A stretch of DNA of 64,000 nt from Anagrus nilaparvatae (GCA_022575985.1 JAKSXM010000272.1:4402001-4466000), one strand, 5' to 3'. Positions 47,030 through 58,811 are shown, counted from the stretch's first letter. Program-made: numbers and translations. Notes: a model not told the origin generated them from the sequence alone.

Positions 47030-48685
47030 TTATTTATATTAATCTTAAGAAGATCAATTTTAGAATTTGATTACTATATTAATTACTATATATTGATAAA
47101 TAATACTTTAATTCTCATTAATTTTCATTAATTTATAACATTTAAAATTTGATGAATTAACTTAATTTTTAAGGATGATCATTCACAGAAAATTCCTCGC
47201 TAGTAGGATACCGCTAGTAATATATCAATATTAATAAATACACTGGCTTGCAGTGTTTATATGTAGACCAACATATCATGTTCGAGTGTAAAGATCATGG
47301 ATATTAGATAGACCACAAGCACCGTGTTAAAAAAGTGAGGCTAAATAAAATTTTTATACATGTAAAATAAGGGTCTGTAAAATTTATTGTGGCTTAATTA
47401 TTCAACCTCAGTATTTAATATCGTAATTATTTAAATAAATAACCATACAAAATTAAATTTCAAAACACATGCACTCAAAATTTCATATCTATGGGAAAAA
47501 TATAATTCGTAATAATAATTTAAAATCTTCTTCAATTCTATAACCTAAAATCATATTGAACTGGGGTCCTTTTCTCTAATAGCCATAGTAAAAATTTTAG
47601 GATATTAAAATGCTTAATTCCTCTCCTATCAACTTGTCTATCCTCATTTTTATTTTGTTTTCCTTCTCATCTCTTTCTCTTGCATTGCTCATTTGTCCGT
47701 TAATTTTTGTACATAATATATAATTAAAAGTTTATTTTTATTTGCTTCTCCTTTGTATAAAGTATTTGAAACTATTTTATCGTATTTTGTCCATTAAAGA
47801 ATTGGATTAAAGGACAATTCAAAACTACGTAACGCTGATAAGGTAGGTGGGTGTTAAAGGAAAGTACTACTTACATGAAATAAGTTGTCCTTACAACTTC
47901 CCATCATAGCCTTCTATGATTTAACAGAAAGAATGACGTAAAAGAAATACTTATCAAAAATATCGGTAATTGGATTCAAAATGCCTTGAATTAAAATGAT
48001 TTTTAAATTTTTTAAAAATACGACAGTGGTTATCAAAATTCCGGTGTTGGAAACCGGAATTTTTTTCAGTGTAAGTGAATTTTTTGTAGCAGTTGCAAAA
48101 TCATACTCTAAATAAAACCATTTACTTGAAAAAAATTCAGATCTGTTTGCAATTTTTTTTTTTAAAGATATTTTATGAATAAACTTGATAACGTAAGCTA
48201 AAACTCTTAAGAATTTTGATAAATAAGATTATTTTTTTAATAAATCTCAAATCCTGATTTTTTAAAGTTTTTTCTTTTAAAGCGAAACTTTAGCATAAGG
48301 TTTAAATATCTTTGATTTGCAGAGCATTATTATTCCTCATTATTAAATTTGAATCTAAGATTAATTCATTCCCTTCCCACCACAAAGGGTGGTGTAGTTA
48401 TTCAGAAAGAGAAATTCTAGAGGAAACGCAATCAACAGGGTTGTTTTGAGACCTTACGTGGTTTCAACATTCTTGTTCCATAATAAATGTTAAAACACTT
48501 ATTTGCAATCAAAGGTGGCCACTTGAAGGTTAGTAACTGAACCAATGCTAATCATCAATTGAATCAATAAATAAGAACATGTTGTTTGGAGGCGATTTTA
48601 GAGCACACTATACTTTTTACTGTCAACCTTGCTAATCAGGTAAGAGCACTTCAAAAAAAAAATACATGAGGAAAAAGATGTGATC
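47030..48685. other. No clear gene
   Basis: AT-rich intronic-looking sequence. An AATTCCGG/CCGGAATT hairpin is present near 48038-48062. Nothing coding is recognised. Confidence 0.4.
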
Positions 48686-48689
48686 AAAG

Positions 48690-49420
48690 AACATAAATTT
48701 CAGTTTTTTGCACTACCGTCGGTTTCAAGTACAAAAGCAAGTGAGTTAATTAAATATGTGCTTATGGGTCATGTAGGTACACAGATTATCATGACAACGT
48801 TTCGAAAAAAATATTGGATATTATCAATAAGAAAGACATAAAGAAATATAAAAAGGTTAATTTCCAATTGCTTGGTTTGCAGAAATCAAAGTATTAATCA
48901 ATTAGGATTGAAAACCCCTCCCCTGCATCTAAATCACATATGGGATGCTAAATTTTTCGAAATTATTGGAGTAGATTTTGCAGGGTCTTTATACATTAAA
49001 AGGGAAGGCAAGGATAGATTTGTTTTCTTACGTGCGCAATGTATCAAGTAGTACATCCAGAATTAGCACCATCATTATCAGTCGGAGGCTTTCTAGAATG
49101 TTTGCGTAGGTTAATTGCAAGAAAAACGACCCTCAAACAGCGTACTGTGGTAACAGCACAAATTTTAAAGGCTCTGTTAAAGCATTTAGTGAGCTGGACT
49201 GGCAAAAAATTAAGAAGAGCAGACTAGCTGAGAAAATTTATTAATGGTTCAGTCCAGTTTCTGCATCGGTGAAGTGGATGGTGGGAGCGACTAATTTTCA
49301 TCGTCGAAAATACATTTAGAAAAGTTTTTGGAAGAGTTTGTTCAATCTATAAAGCTTTGTATAGTGTCTTGTGGAATAGTAAAGCTATTATGAACTCAAG
49401 ACCAAATAAATTACGTTTCA
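48690..49420 (+). pseudogene. BEL/Pao integrase relic
   Basis: Frames on the plus strand read GHVGTQIIMTTFRKKYWIL (the His part of the zinc-binding HHCC domain), NCLVCRNQ (Cys part) and FFEIIGVDFAGSLYIK with the catalytic Asp of the integrase core. Further on FSPVSASVKWMVGATNF is the decayed 'G..WE' region. The DDE pattern cannot be completed because of frameshifts around 49040 and several stops. It is an old fragment with no LTR nearby. Confidence 0.7.
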
Positions 49421-49489
49421 TATGATATCGAAGATCGATATGCTTACAAGATATTGCTGTATATCACTCCAATTATTCACCCCTAGATG

Positions 49490-49900
49490 AAGTTTTAAGA
49501 TTTTTTTTATTTCATATATGAAATCTGCTTCCTTGAAAACCCCCCGATATGATTTTTCAAGTAAAATTAAAGTATTTTATAAAATCACCACTTAATGAAG
49601 CATTAATATTTTTTTGAATTCATATTTGAAATCAGCAACTGCGAAAACCCTTCAAATTAATTTTTCAAGTAAACAAAAATCCTATTACAAAAATTAATTT
49701 TCAGCTAAATTCGTAGTTTATATTTTAAATCAGCAACCTCGCCCCCCGGTATAGTTTTTCAAGTAAAAATAAAACCTTTTATTAAAAGTCATTTTTCACC
49801 CCTTTTCACAACAATTTCCCACCCCGCAATAAATATTTATGATTTTTTTGAGTTCATATTTGAAATTAGCAACCTCGAAAACCCCCGGGTGTTAATTAAA
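49490..49900. repeat. Degenerate tandem repeats, ~115-130 bp
   Basis: A phrase like TTCATATTTGAAATCAGCAA then 'CTCGAAAACCCCC' recurs about four times (49517, 49618, 49715, 49852), each followed by TTTTTCAAGTAAA and an A/T-rich spacer. No coding signal. Confidence 0.6.
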
Positions 49901-50380
49901 AGAAAAAATACATAAATTTAAGAGTAGTAAAGTGACGTTTTGGCCGCAAAACAAGGCTAAAATTACTTAAAGTTTACGCCTCTTGTAGACATTTTTTGAG
50001 GGTTTTTTGGTAAAAAATTATTCAAAAATTGAATTCCTCATGAGTTTCTAGTCTTAAAACAATTTTATAATTTAATTTTTAATGCAAACCTAAGACAGTA
50101 TTAATCAAGTGGCACGTTTTGGCTGCCTGGGTGGTATTGGTTTAAAAAAACGTCAATATTTTGTATTAGGATTACCAGTAATTAAATAAACACACCCCTC
50201 CGGAGGAGTCTTGGTAATGAAAATTAGTCAATTGATTCAAAATTTTTTATCATAGCATATCAGAGCAAAAAGAAAGTCTAAGTTTACGAGAAAAGTCTTA
50301 TCTATTTGTAAAGGCATCTTGGACTACATCAAAGTAAAGTAATAAAATATTTAATTAACTAAAATTCAAATCTGAGTTAC
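49901..50380. other. Intronic sequence upstream of the Fhos donor
   Basis: No gene is seen. It ends (in plus coordinates) at the minus-strand donor GTAACT of the Fhos exon at 50379-50380. Confidence 0.4.
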
Positions 50381-50504
50381 CATCTTTTTTATGTCTTCTC
50401 CATGATAATGTTCCATGGATACTTTCAGCGTCAGATATTTCATTTCCTAGCAACTTTCTTAATTCAGCATCTTTACGATCTTCTTTTGTTCTAAATTTTC
50501 CAAC
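50381..50504 (-). CDS. Fhos: FHOD/Fhos formin, exon after the FH2 core
   Basis: The minus-strand acceptor TTTTGTTTTAG precedes VGKFRTKEDRKDAELRKLL, and the frame continues through SDAESIHGTLSWRRHKKD to a donor GTAACT. The length of 124 bases is 41 codons plus one base, so it enters in phase 0, as required by the exon at 62024-62291. It leaves in phase 1, as required by the exon at 31551-31718, where G|GT restores a glycine. In FHOD proteins this segment links the FH2 domain to the C-terminal regulatory tail. It is too short to stand out as an open frame and was recognised from sequence and splice phase. No stops or shifts; the gene appears intact here. Confidence 0.87.
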
Positions 50505-50637
50505 CTAAAACAAAAATAATTTATGACATACATTTTCAAAAAAAAATTGTATCTTAATATTATGATAATTTATACTGAAGGACAAGTTATATTTAAATAT
50601 GGCAGACAGATGTATGAATTTTAATTTTAATTTTAAA

Positions 50638-51010
50638 ATTTACCCCATGTTTAGGGGATGATATCTTATTTTTTAGGGGTGGTATGTAAAAATAGACCTC
50701 AGAAATGAAAATAGTGGGCAAAAATACCAACTAGATGATAATTTTAGCCCAAAATGTTCGTTTTCTATATGGTGCTAAAAATCTACCCCCTACCCCACTG
50801 AAGGGGTTAAATATGCCAAATCGGTATAAATTTATTTTTTTTGGATTTCTAATAGTCCCACTTAGTGTTTTTAAAGCCTGGAGATCTTTTTTTGTGCATA
50901 GTATCAATTTATATAGCGACTAAAAAATGTTTAAAATTTACCAACATTTTCTAGGGGTTGCACGTAAAAATGGACTTCAGAAATGAAAAAATTAATTTAG
51001 TCAAAAATTA
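50638..51010. mobile_element. Diverged fragments of the TTAA foldback family
   Basis: TTTACCCCATG...AGGGGATGATATCTTATTT, 'ACCTCAGAAATGAAAA' and 'TTTTAGCCCAAAATG' match, in order, the right arm of the element at 6606-7909. A second partial match follows at about 50936-50990. The ends are not preserved. Confidence 0.5.
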
Positions 51011-51285
51011 AATTAGTCAAAATTTCATAAAAATGTTTTTTATGTTATTTTATATGTGAAAATTTTGAGAATGAATTTTTCAAAGCTTATTGAAATGGTT
51101 CATATATATATTACTTAAATTTTTATTCAAAATTATTTATTCAAAATTTTGACAAAATATTTACAAATATTATTACTTTAACCAAAAATTTATACAAATT
51201 TTAAAATTATTAGATTTTTATTAATTAATGCTAATTTTATATTTTCATTTTTTTGTAATAGTTAAACATCAATTACAACAATAAA

Positions 51286-52190
51286 ATGTCCATTGTCAAT
51301 GAATTAAGCATAAATGTTTTACCTGATAAATGCCTTTTAGAAATCTTTAGTTATTTGACATGATAATTACATGATAATTTTAATATAGGTTTTGTTTGTA
51401 AAAGATGGAATTCAATAAAAATTTATTAAATTTTAAATTATTACGGAAAATATTTTCACGTTTTAGAATTAAAAGATGATTTAAAAAAAATTTTTTCGAT
51501 ATTCAACATATAATCATTAAAATATTGTGTAAATAATAAAATTTTAAACTTGACAAAAAATAGAGTATGAAATATTTTTAATGCCATGTTTTTAGAGAAA
51601 ATATTCGAAAGTAGTAAAAATTTATACAGTATTAGTATTGATTGTTTGAGTATTTTTGGTTATAGTTTATTTAAAATTTAATGTAATTAAATTACATAAT
51701 TAAGTTTATATGTATTTGTTGTTATTAATGAAAATTATTTAATTGATTCAGGGATGTTAAATTTAAAATTTAACATTTTTTATTATGCATCTTTTGTTTA
51801 TAAAATTTCAGAGATATTATACCAGATAAATTGTAAGAAAATAGCTGATACTGCAATATATTTACCAGGAAATATTTCAGATTGTCAAATGCTTTTACAT
51901 ATATAAAAAATTTGAAAATCAAGAAAATTTAAAATATTTACAATTAACTGAATGTGTATTAAATAAAATATTATGGAATCAAATAGGTTGTTATTTTATA
52001 TAGCATATAATGGATATTAATTGTGACATTGAACATCGATCATTTTACAAAAATTTAATTAGTATTTAAAATATTTATCACTTATTTTTATCGAAATTAC
52101 CCATGATTGCTTTAAAAAAATAAGTGAATTCCAAAATTAAAATCCTTTATTTATTACCATTGAATTAAAAAATAAATTATCAACTAATAA
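51286..52190 (+). pseudogene. F-box (leucine-rich repeat?) protein pseudogene
   Basis: From ATG 51286 the first 25 codons include INVLPDKCLLEIFSYLT, a good F-box start, then two in-frame stops. A second frame continues with IGFVCKRWNSI, completing the F-box pattern (LP...L..IF.YL...........VC..W). Further downstream, fragments such as NQENLKYLQLTECVLN resemble leucine-rich repeats. F-box proteins recruit substrates to SCF ubiquitin ligases. Stops and shifts throughout, with extreme AT bias, show this is a decayed copy, probably a retro- or tandem duplicate of a host gene. Confidence 0.55.
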
Positions 52191-52500
52191 TAAGTTAATG
52201 ATGACGAAATAATGGAGACTGTTCTCTTACACGAATTCAAGGAAGTAAGAAAACAGCCACCAAAGATGACACGACCCCTTACTTCAGATGAGGACTCACT
52301 AGATTCTAGGCATACTACAAAAAAAGCTGCCGAGAATAACCAAAAGGGTTATTTATTTATTTATTTTATTTATTTATTATTTCGTCACACATCAGAATCG
52401 TATCGGAAGTCGACTATGCCTAAAAAAAAACTAGAGATCTGAAGAGAAAAATCTAAAGAGGCAGAAAGATAGCTACAACAAAGGGTGGAGAAGCAAATAA
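52191..52500. other. No supportable gene
   Basis: A 76-codon frame at 52212-52442 begins METVLLHEFKEVRKQPPK but turns into TTTA-repeat translation and has no motif. A short TTTA microsatellite lies near 52351-52378. Confidence 0.35.
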
Positions 52501-52923
52501 TTGATTGCAAATAGAGTCTCTGATTGGGTTATTAGTTTCTCACTTTGGCTTAATCATAGTAAGAGTAAGGTTATTTTCTTTGGCTCGTGTTCATTTGTGA
52601 ATCGCCTAAACAGATTAAACTACCCAGGAGTAGATTTGGGTAATGGAATTACTATTCCTTTTGAGAAAGAGGTGAAAAGCCTTGGCGTGATACTTGGCAG
52701 TAAACTAACCTGGGAATCACACGTAACATCAATTGAGGAAAAAGTTAATCATGTACTATACACACTAAGATTTATACGTCATTGTATCAGCGAAACACTA
52801 CGTACCAGACTCGTACAGGCACTTGTTACTCCACATTTGGACTTTTGCAATACTGTATATCTTGATGCTAACATGACACTTAAAGCTAGACTGCAACGCT
52901 TAAGTAACTCGGGACTCAGGTAA
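52501..52923 (+). pseudogene. LINE RT C-terminal fragment (CR1/Jockey superfamily)
   Basis: An open frame of about 140 codons without a natural start reads LWLNHSKSKVIFFGS, VKSLGVILGSKLTWESHV and TRLVQALVTPHLDFCNTVY. This is the RT thumb region after the YADD box of Jockey/CR1-type LINEs. Both the catalytic core and the 3' end are missing. It lies just upstream of, and in the same orientation as, the R1-like element but is from a different clade. Confidence 0.75.
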
Positions 52924-53195
52924 ATATTCGGAATCTTAACGGATTAGCCGTTTTTGAGTAATAAGTCACGCTAATTCAAAAAAAGTAGTTATGAGAAAAA
53001 TTAATTTAAAAATTAATTAAAAAAAAAATTTTTTTTCTTAAAATCTTCAAAAATTGCAAATATTTTCCTGAAAAAAAATTTCCCGAGAGTAATTTGAGAA
53101 AGCGAGTAATACCGATTTTCCAATTTAGAAAATTGTAGCTTAGGCGTGGAAGCAACTCACCCGAAAATACGAATCAGCCATCTGAAACAACGCAG
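52924..53195 (+). other. Probable 5' UTR region of the R1-clade element
   Basis: The first half is AT-rich. From about 53090 the base composition shifts toward the higher GC of the R1-like element, so its 5' UTR probably starts near there. No target duplication could be identified. Confidence 0.4.
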
Positions 53196-54095
53196 ATGGC
53201 TGATGGAAGGGTGAACAATCAGGCGCAATCTCAGAGGCCAACGGACAAGGAAGAAAACTGGCAGGTAAAGGGTAGAAAGAAGAAGAAACCCAGAGCCAAG
53301 AGTGCCCAACAGGCTAAGAAACCTGCTGAAAAAGTTCTTCCAAAAATGGGAAGGCGCAGGTATAGGAAAAGGAAGGAAGCCTTCCAGATTACCCCAGCGG
53401 CGAGTAAGACGTACGAGGAAATGCTCATCGATCTAAAGCACAATGTTAACCTCGAAGAAGCTGGAGCGAAGATTCACCGCGTCAGGAAAGCTCAAAATGA
53501 CAGTGTCCTGATCGAGTTGGAGGCAATCCAGGACCGCCAAAAGCTGGAAGATGCGGTGAAATTGGTAACGGGCCCTGAATCGAATGTCCGGGATCTGATC
53601 CCAACGCTCAAGCTCGAAATTCGAGACTTGGATGGGGTCACGAAAGAGCAGGAGATACAGGAGGCCGTTGCCAATGCTATTGGCATTGAAAATGGTGACT
53701 TTCTCGTGGTTACCATTTTCAAAACCAAAGGCACGACTGGCCAGATGGCCATTGTGGAACTCCTGGAAGCGGACGCTTTACGCCTGGCCAAAAAGGATAA
53801 AATCCAGATTGGCTGGGCATCGAGCAGGGTGCGACTTCGCGCGGACGTGAGGCGCTGTTTCAAGTGCCTGGGCTACGGGCATAGTCAGTATGTTTGTAAA
53901 GGCCCAGACAGAAGCAAGGCGTGCCTTAAATGTGGCAAAGATGGCCATAAAAGGGCAGAATGCAGCAAGGATAAGCCTAAGTGCTTCCTCTGCAAGTCCA
54001 GAAAGGATAAGTGCTCCACGGAGCACTATCCAGGAGAGGGAAACTGCCCCAGTTACCGGGAGGCTCTGGCTGTGGCGAGAAGCAGGTGTCGATGA
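53196..54095 (+). CDS. R1-clade LINE ORF1 (gag-like, three zinc knuckles)
   Basis: Complete frame of 299 codons from ATG 53196. The N-terminus is strongly basic (KGRKKKKPRAKSAQQAKK). A middle region with LEEAGAKIHRVRKAQNDSVL resembles the RNA-binding part of R1 ORF1. The C-terminus holds three clustered knuckles: CFKCLGYGHSQYVC, CLKCGKDGHKRAEC, and CFLCKSRKDKC...H....C, the pattern of R1 and related LINEs. The protein would package element RNA. GC content is clearly higher than the surroundings, a sign of later arrival. It is the only undamaged transposon frame in the window that covers a complete protein; the downstream ORF2 is broken. Confidence 0.85.
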   Translation: MADGRVNNQAQSQRPTDKEENWQVKGRKKKKPRAKSAQQAKKPAEKVLPKMGRRRYRKRKEAFQITPAASKTYEEMLIDLKHNVNLEEAGAKIHRVRKAQNDSVLIELEAIQDRQKLEDAVKLVTGPESNVRDLIPTLKLEIRDLDGVTKEQEIQEAVANAIGIENGDFLVVTIFKTKGTTGQMAIVELLEADALRLAKKDKIQIGWASSRVRLRADVRRCFKCLGYGHSQYVCKGPDRSKACLKCGKDGHKRAECSKDKPKCFLCKSRKDKCSTEHYPGEGNCPSYREALAVARSRCR

Positions 54096-54840
54096 GACAT
54101 GCCCCGCAAGCTGGTGCACTGTTGGAGCAGATTGCCCGCGAAGAAGATTAAAATATCCTCTTACTAAGCGAGCAATCTTACAACATGAACCACAAGTACT
54201 GAGTTTCCGATGACGCTCTCTGCTGCGCCATATGGCTTCGAGGTAGAGCCCAAACGTCCCTATCCCAGACAGGAAAAGGGAATTGCCACGTTTGGGCCAA
54301 GTGCGGAGAGATGACTTATATAAGTTGTTATCTCTCCCCTAACGACAGCTCGGAGGTGCTTGCCGCAAAGCTAGCCAGCATCGAGAGCACGGTACGAGCG
54401 GCGACTGTTGGAGGATCCTTGGTGGAGACTTCAACGCCAGGGCTCTGGAATGGGGGATGCCAACGACTAACCCCAGGGGACGAATGGTGCTCGAAATGGC
54501 CACTAGGTGCAAACTAGTGGTCCAGAATAGAGGGAACAGGCCCACCTACAAGAGGCCGGGTTGGGGTATATCTATCCCATACAAAACCTTCGCAACAGAA
54601 GCTGCGTCTGGGAGAATAGGCAACTGGAGGGTGATGGATGGCTACAATGGTAGCGATCACAACTACATCGCATTCCGGGTAAGGAAACTCACTATGTTCT
54701 CCATACAGGAGGCGTCCCCTAGGCTGGAATGTTTGAAAGATCGACGAGGACAGATTCGAGGAATACCTTCGAATCGAGTCAGCGTCGATCCCCGCTTGGC
54801 GAGGAGGGGCTACAAGCCCACGAGAGGCCGAAACCCTGGT
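54096..54840 (+). pseudogene. R1-clade LINE ORF2, endonuclease domain, damaged
   Basis: Decayed frames contain YISCYLSPNDSSEVLAAKL, then GDFNARALEWG split by a frameshift near 54415-54460, then RGRMVLEMATRCKLVVQNRG and GSDHNYIAFRV with the intact SDH catalytic motif near 54652. In R1 elements this endonuclease nicks a specific rDNA site, but many R1-clade members insert elsewhere. At least one stop (about 54160) and two shifts prevent function. Confidence 0.75.
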
Positions 54841-54883
54841 TAAGAAAGTAACGTCTCTATTACGCGGGGCTTGCGATGCCTCG

Positions 54884-57035
54884 ATGCCTCGCCGCAGGCC
54901 CTGGAAAGAGAGAAAACCAGTGAACTGGTGGACTCCGGAAATAGCTGAGCTCCGAAAGGAATGCCACAGGACGCGTCGAAGGGCCCAACGAACACGGGAC
55001 AGACCCGAAGCTGCTGCGCTCTCCCAGGTACACAAGGATGCCAAACACCGGCTGGCCAAGGCCATCCGTCAAAGCAAGGCTCGATGTCTACGTTCATTAC
55101 GCGAAGATGTAAACAAGGACCCCTGGGGCCTAGGTTACAAAGTCGTAATGGGCAAGTTGAACCGGGGGTCCGATAACATGATGGACGCGACGTCGACTGA
55201 ACGGATCGTCGGTGCTCTCTTCCCTGAAAGGCCCATCCGGGAAAACCCAGTTGAGGTGATACCCAGGGAGGAAGTGCCGCTGTTCAGCGAAGGCGAGATG
55301 GTCAAGGCCATAAAGGCCATGAAAAATGGCAAGGCGCCGGGGCCGGACGGGATACCGGCGGAAGTGCTCAAAAGAGTGGTCAAAGTAATCCCTGGTATCC
55401 TGTTAAGCATGTTCAATGCGTGTTTGGTGGCTGGAGTGTTCCCAAAGGTGGCACGTCTCGTGTTCTTGAATAAGGGCAAGGGGGGAGCCCCGGATTCTCC
55501 ATCGTCTTACAGACCTTTGTATATGTTAAATACCATTGGTAAGGTGATGGAGAGCTATCTCCGGGCAAGGCTCAGAAGGGCAATCGAGGAGGGCGGTGGT
55601 CTCTCTGAGAAGCAGCATGGTTTTGGTGAAAGGCATTCCACGATAGACGCCATTCAGCGTCTCGTGGATACCGTAGAGGCTGAGAGGGGAAAGCGGCCTG
55701 CAATTCGCAAGGACGTCCTTCTGGTAACCCTGGACGTCAAAAACGCTTTCAACTCAGCCAGGTGGGATGACATGATCCAGTTCCTCGAGTACGATTTCCG
55801 GATACCCAGGTATCTGGGTAACGTACTAAAGGATTACCTGCGGGACCGGAGACTGCTCTACGACACGCTGGATGGAAGGCGTGAAAGGGTTTTGAGTGCA
55901 GGCATCGCGCAAGGTTCGCTTCTCGGACCGGACCTGTGGAATGCCTTTTACGATGGCTTGTTGCGCGTCCACCTCCCGGAAGGAGTTTCCATGATCGGGT
56001 ACGCTGACGACGTGGCCCTGACCATAACTTGCAGGGACATGGAAGTGACCCAGAAGAGGTTGAATCTAATCATGAGACGGATCAACCTCTTGATGGGCGA
56101 TCACGGGCTCCAGCTTGCGATCCCAAAAACGGAGATCGTACTGCTGACCCGTCGAAGGGTTCCCACCGACTTCGATTTAATTATCGACGACGGCGGAAAC
56201 CCTCACACGATCCGAACCAGAACATCGGTGAAATACCTGGGAGTTCAGCTTGATAACAAGCTGACCTTCTGGGAGCAATTTCAGAGGTCGTGTGAAAAGG
56301 CAGCGTCGGCCGCATCCTCCCTGTCAAGGCTCATGGCCAACATTGGGGGACCCAAACCAGGGAAGCGAAGGCTCCTGATATCAACTCTGTCCTGCTCTAC
56401 GGATCAGAAGTCTGGGCGAAGACCACAGAAACTGCCAAGTACAGACGAAAAATATCGTCGGTACAGAGGCAAGCGGCAGTGAGGATTGCCTGCGGATACC
56501 ACACAGTATCTCTAGAGGCGATCCAGGTTGTTGCTTCGGTGATACCCATTGACCTGCTAGCGTTGGAGCGAAAATTCATCTACGAGAGCGTAGATGAGCG
56601 CAAAGTGGCTTCCACTCGCGCCCGCTTCAACTCTATGAAAGCATGGAAGAAACGATGGAAAAAGAACCAAGAAAAAATGCCCTATGGACGCGCAGACTGA
56701 TCTCAGACCTGCAAGCATGAATGGGACGACAGCATGGGGAGGTAAATTTCTACCTTACCCAGTTCTTAACTGGACACGGGTACTTCCGTGTCATGTTAAA
56801 GCATTGGCATAAGGTGGCAACAAAGGAGTGCTTGCACTGTCCGGGCGTGGATGATACAGTAGAGCACACATTCTTCGAATGTGTTCGCTACTTGGAGGGG
56901 CACCCGCCCTTCCCGATTTGGAGGCCGGAGACGGTGGTCCCGGAAATGCTACGGAGTTCCGAAAACTGGAACAAAGTAGCAGAGTACGTAAGGACCACCT
57001 TGTTGGAGAAGAAGGAGGAGGGCTTTCTATCCTAG
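54884..57035 (+). pseudogene. R1-clade LINE ORF2, reverse transcriptase and C-terminal finger, frameshifted
   Basis: A long frame to 56482 carries the RT domain: GKAPGPDGIPAEVLKR, FLNKGKGGAPDSPSSYRPL, HGFGERHSTIDAIQRLVD, LVTLDVKNAFNSARW, AGIAQGSLLGPDLWN and MIGYADDVALTI, with YADD near 56000-56011. VKYLGVQLDNKLTF follows. A frameshift near 56385 moves the frame to 56479-56700. A Trp-to-stop change (TGA at about 56717) separates the C-terminal part, which has FYLTQFLTGHGYF and CLHCPGVDDTVEHTFFEC. The ending KKEEGFLS matches the shorter copies. No RNase H, as expected for R1. Confidence 0.85.
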
Positions 57036-57306
57036 AGAGCTCTTCTGCCCCTAGGCAGGGGGGAAGGCAGCGGCCAGCTGCCTAGGCTGCGCGTCCCAAA
57101 TTAAAGCTTTACCTAAAAAGGGAGTTCCGGTTTGGGACAAACAAGCGCGGGGGGTTTAAAGTGTGTTTATCCAGTAAGAATCTAGGGTGTACACTTTGTA
57201 CAACTGGGCGGTCATGGAAATTTGCGGGTCTTTAAGGCCCGCAAACACTCAATGGCTGATGCAAGATTCACATATTTCCCTTAAAAAAAAAAAAAAAAAA
57301 AAAAAA
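57036..57306 (+). mobile_element. R1-clade LINE 3' UTR and poly(A) tail
   Basis: GC-rich 3' UTR ending in an A24 run (57283-57306), the product of target-primed reverse transcription. The UTR differs from that of the other R1 fragments here, which carry the GGAGGAAGGTTTCCTC stem-loop, so at least two subfamilies are present. Confidence 0.75.
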
Positions 57307-57510
57307 TATATAAAAAATATTATTCGTTTACTTTAAATAGTACAGGCGATTTTAAATAATATCTATTTTAAATATCTGTTAATATCTACTCGAATCGCGA
57401 TTATCAAAGAGAGAGAAAGATTATTTTCGCGTATCCCAGGCAACCAACGACGTTTCGGAAACGTCTCCAACCCGTTTCTGAAGAAACAAATTAAACCCAT
57501 TTGCACCGAT

Positions 57511-58648
57511 TGTAACATACCAAACGCATGGTACTATCAATGCATATAATAAAACCCCTTCCTAATATGATAAAAACAATACACACGCATATATGCGCTA
57601 AAGATAATGTAACAGAGAGAAAGAAACTGCGCGGTAAAACTTTATACAGGTATCATGACAGGCGCCGGTCATGATACTGTCTAAGGAACGCTGGCACTTT
57701 TAATATTCATATATTTAAATAAATTATGTAGGTGGCAGCAGTTCCCAGGCAATAAATTAAAATCATCGAATGAAAAAAAATTATCATTACCGATTAATTA
57801 ATTAATTAATTTATTAAAAAACCTAATTAGATGAAATAAACAATTGAATAGCTTTTAAGCATTCAATTATTATGTATATATGTATATAATTGTCAAATAA
57901 TCATTTTTTAGATATATTAGAATAAAATAATTAGATTATAAGTATTATAATAAAATACCCTTTTCTTATCTATAAAATATATAATAATCATTAAGTATGA
58001 ATTAAAAGTATTTAATAAAATAATTAAGATAATCAAAAATAGACATAACGGTCAAAGTATATTTTATTAATAAAAAAGGGTTATTTATTAAATTAAGTTG
58101 TAAATAGAAATTAGTAATAAATAAAAGAATGAACAATGCATAAAATATAATAAATAAAAATATTAAAAAACAATTAAAAGTAATTAAATTAATTAAAAAA
58201 CTAAAAAGAAGGATTTCTCGCCCATAGCGAAAATCCTTCAAAAAACTTCAAGAAAAAATTCTTTATGTAAAAATCTCAAAAATGTGTGCGTGAGTTGCGA
58301 AAAGTATATAAGAAAGAGCGTTCGCACACCACGCAACACTTCATTCCTCTAAGAGCTAAGTTCGCAAAAACGGTCCTCTTTGTAAAAGCACACTCAATAA
58401 ATCTTAACATTGATCGAATAAATTAATGTTCTTATTTATGCAAAGGAATCCTAAAACATTCATCAGCTTCGTTAGGTGCACAAGTGCACTGACCAATTAT
58501 TAGAGGTGCAACCTCGACTTTATTTTAGAACTCTGCCGTTCGAAGGGCTCGATACCCTCGTTCCAAAGAGTAGTTAGGCGGGAAGGAATAAGTGCCCGAA
58601 AGTAGGAAAAAACATACTCATTGTCACCCCTCCCTCTGAGGGGTTACA
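57511..58648 (+). repeat. Gypsy-type 5' LTR (solo/truncated element)
   Basis: Starts TGTAACATACC and ends GGGGTTACA, so the termini are inverted TGTAAC/GTTACA. Promoter-like GTATATAAGAAAG (58304-58316) and a polyadenylation signal AATAAA (58396-58401) lie at the expected spacing. A primer-binding-site-like sequence follows immediately. No second LTR and no gag/pol follow, so the element is truncated. The start position is the best guess from terminal symmetry. Confidence 0.6.
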
Positions 58649-58649
58649 A

Positions 58650-58667
58650 TTGGCGATCCTGCCAGGA
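58650..58667 (+). promoter_or_regulatory. Primer-binding site of the gypsy-type element
   Basis: TTGGCGATCCTGCCAGG begins two bases after the LTR end. The form TTGGCGA-CC-GCCAGG is common at this place in insect Ty3/gypsy elements. I did not assign the tRNA. Confidence 0.55.
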
Positions 58668-58723
58668 TATAGTTATACTATCTGTAACATATAGTCTTCA
58701 AAATTTTTTTATTAACACAAAGA

Positions 58724-58811
58724 GTCCTGCTGGCGTAATGGATAAGGTCGCTGCTTACTGATGAACACGGTTCACAATTGTACCCAGTACGATCCCGGAT
58801 GAAGTCGCAGT
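58724..58811 (+). tRNA. tRNA-like sequence (pseudogene or SINE head)
   Basis: TGGCGTAATGGATAAGG closely follows the D-arm/A-box of arginine-type tRNAs. About 50 bases later 'TACGATCCCGG' resembles a B-box/T-arm. The anticodon arm cannot be folded properly and the acceptor stem is weak, so a functional tRNA is unlikely. It sits inside the 5' leader of the gypsy-type element. Confidence 0.35.

Noticed and set aside
58002..58241. 79-codon hydrophobic minus-strand frame resembling a membrane protein
   Set aside because: Lies inside the putative gypsy-type LTR and is made of A/T-only codons (Phe, Ile, Leu, Asn, Tyr); expected by chance.
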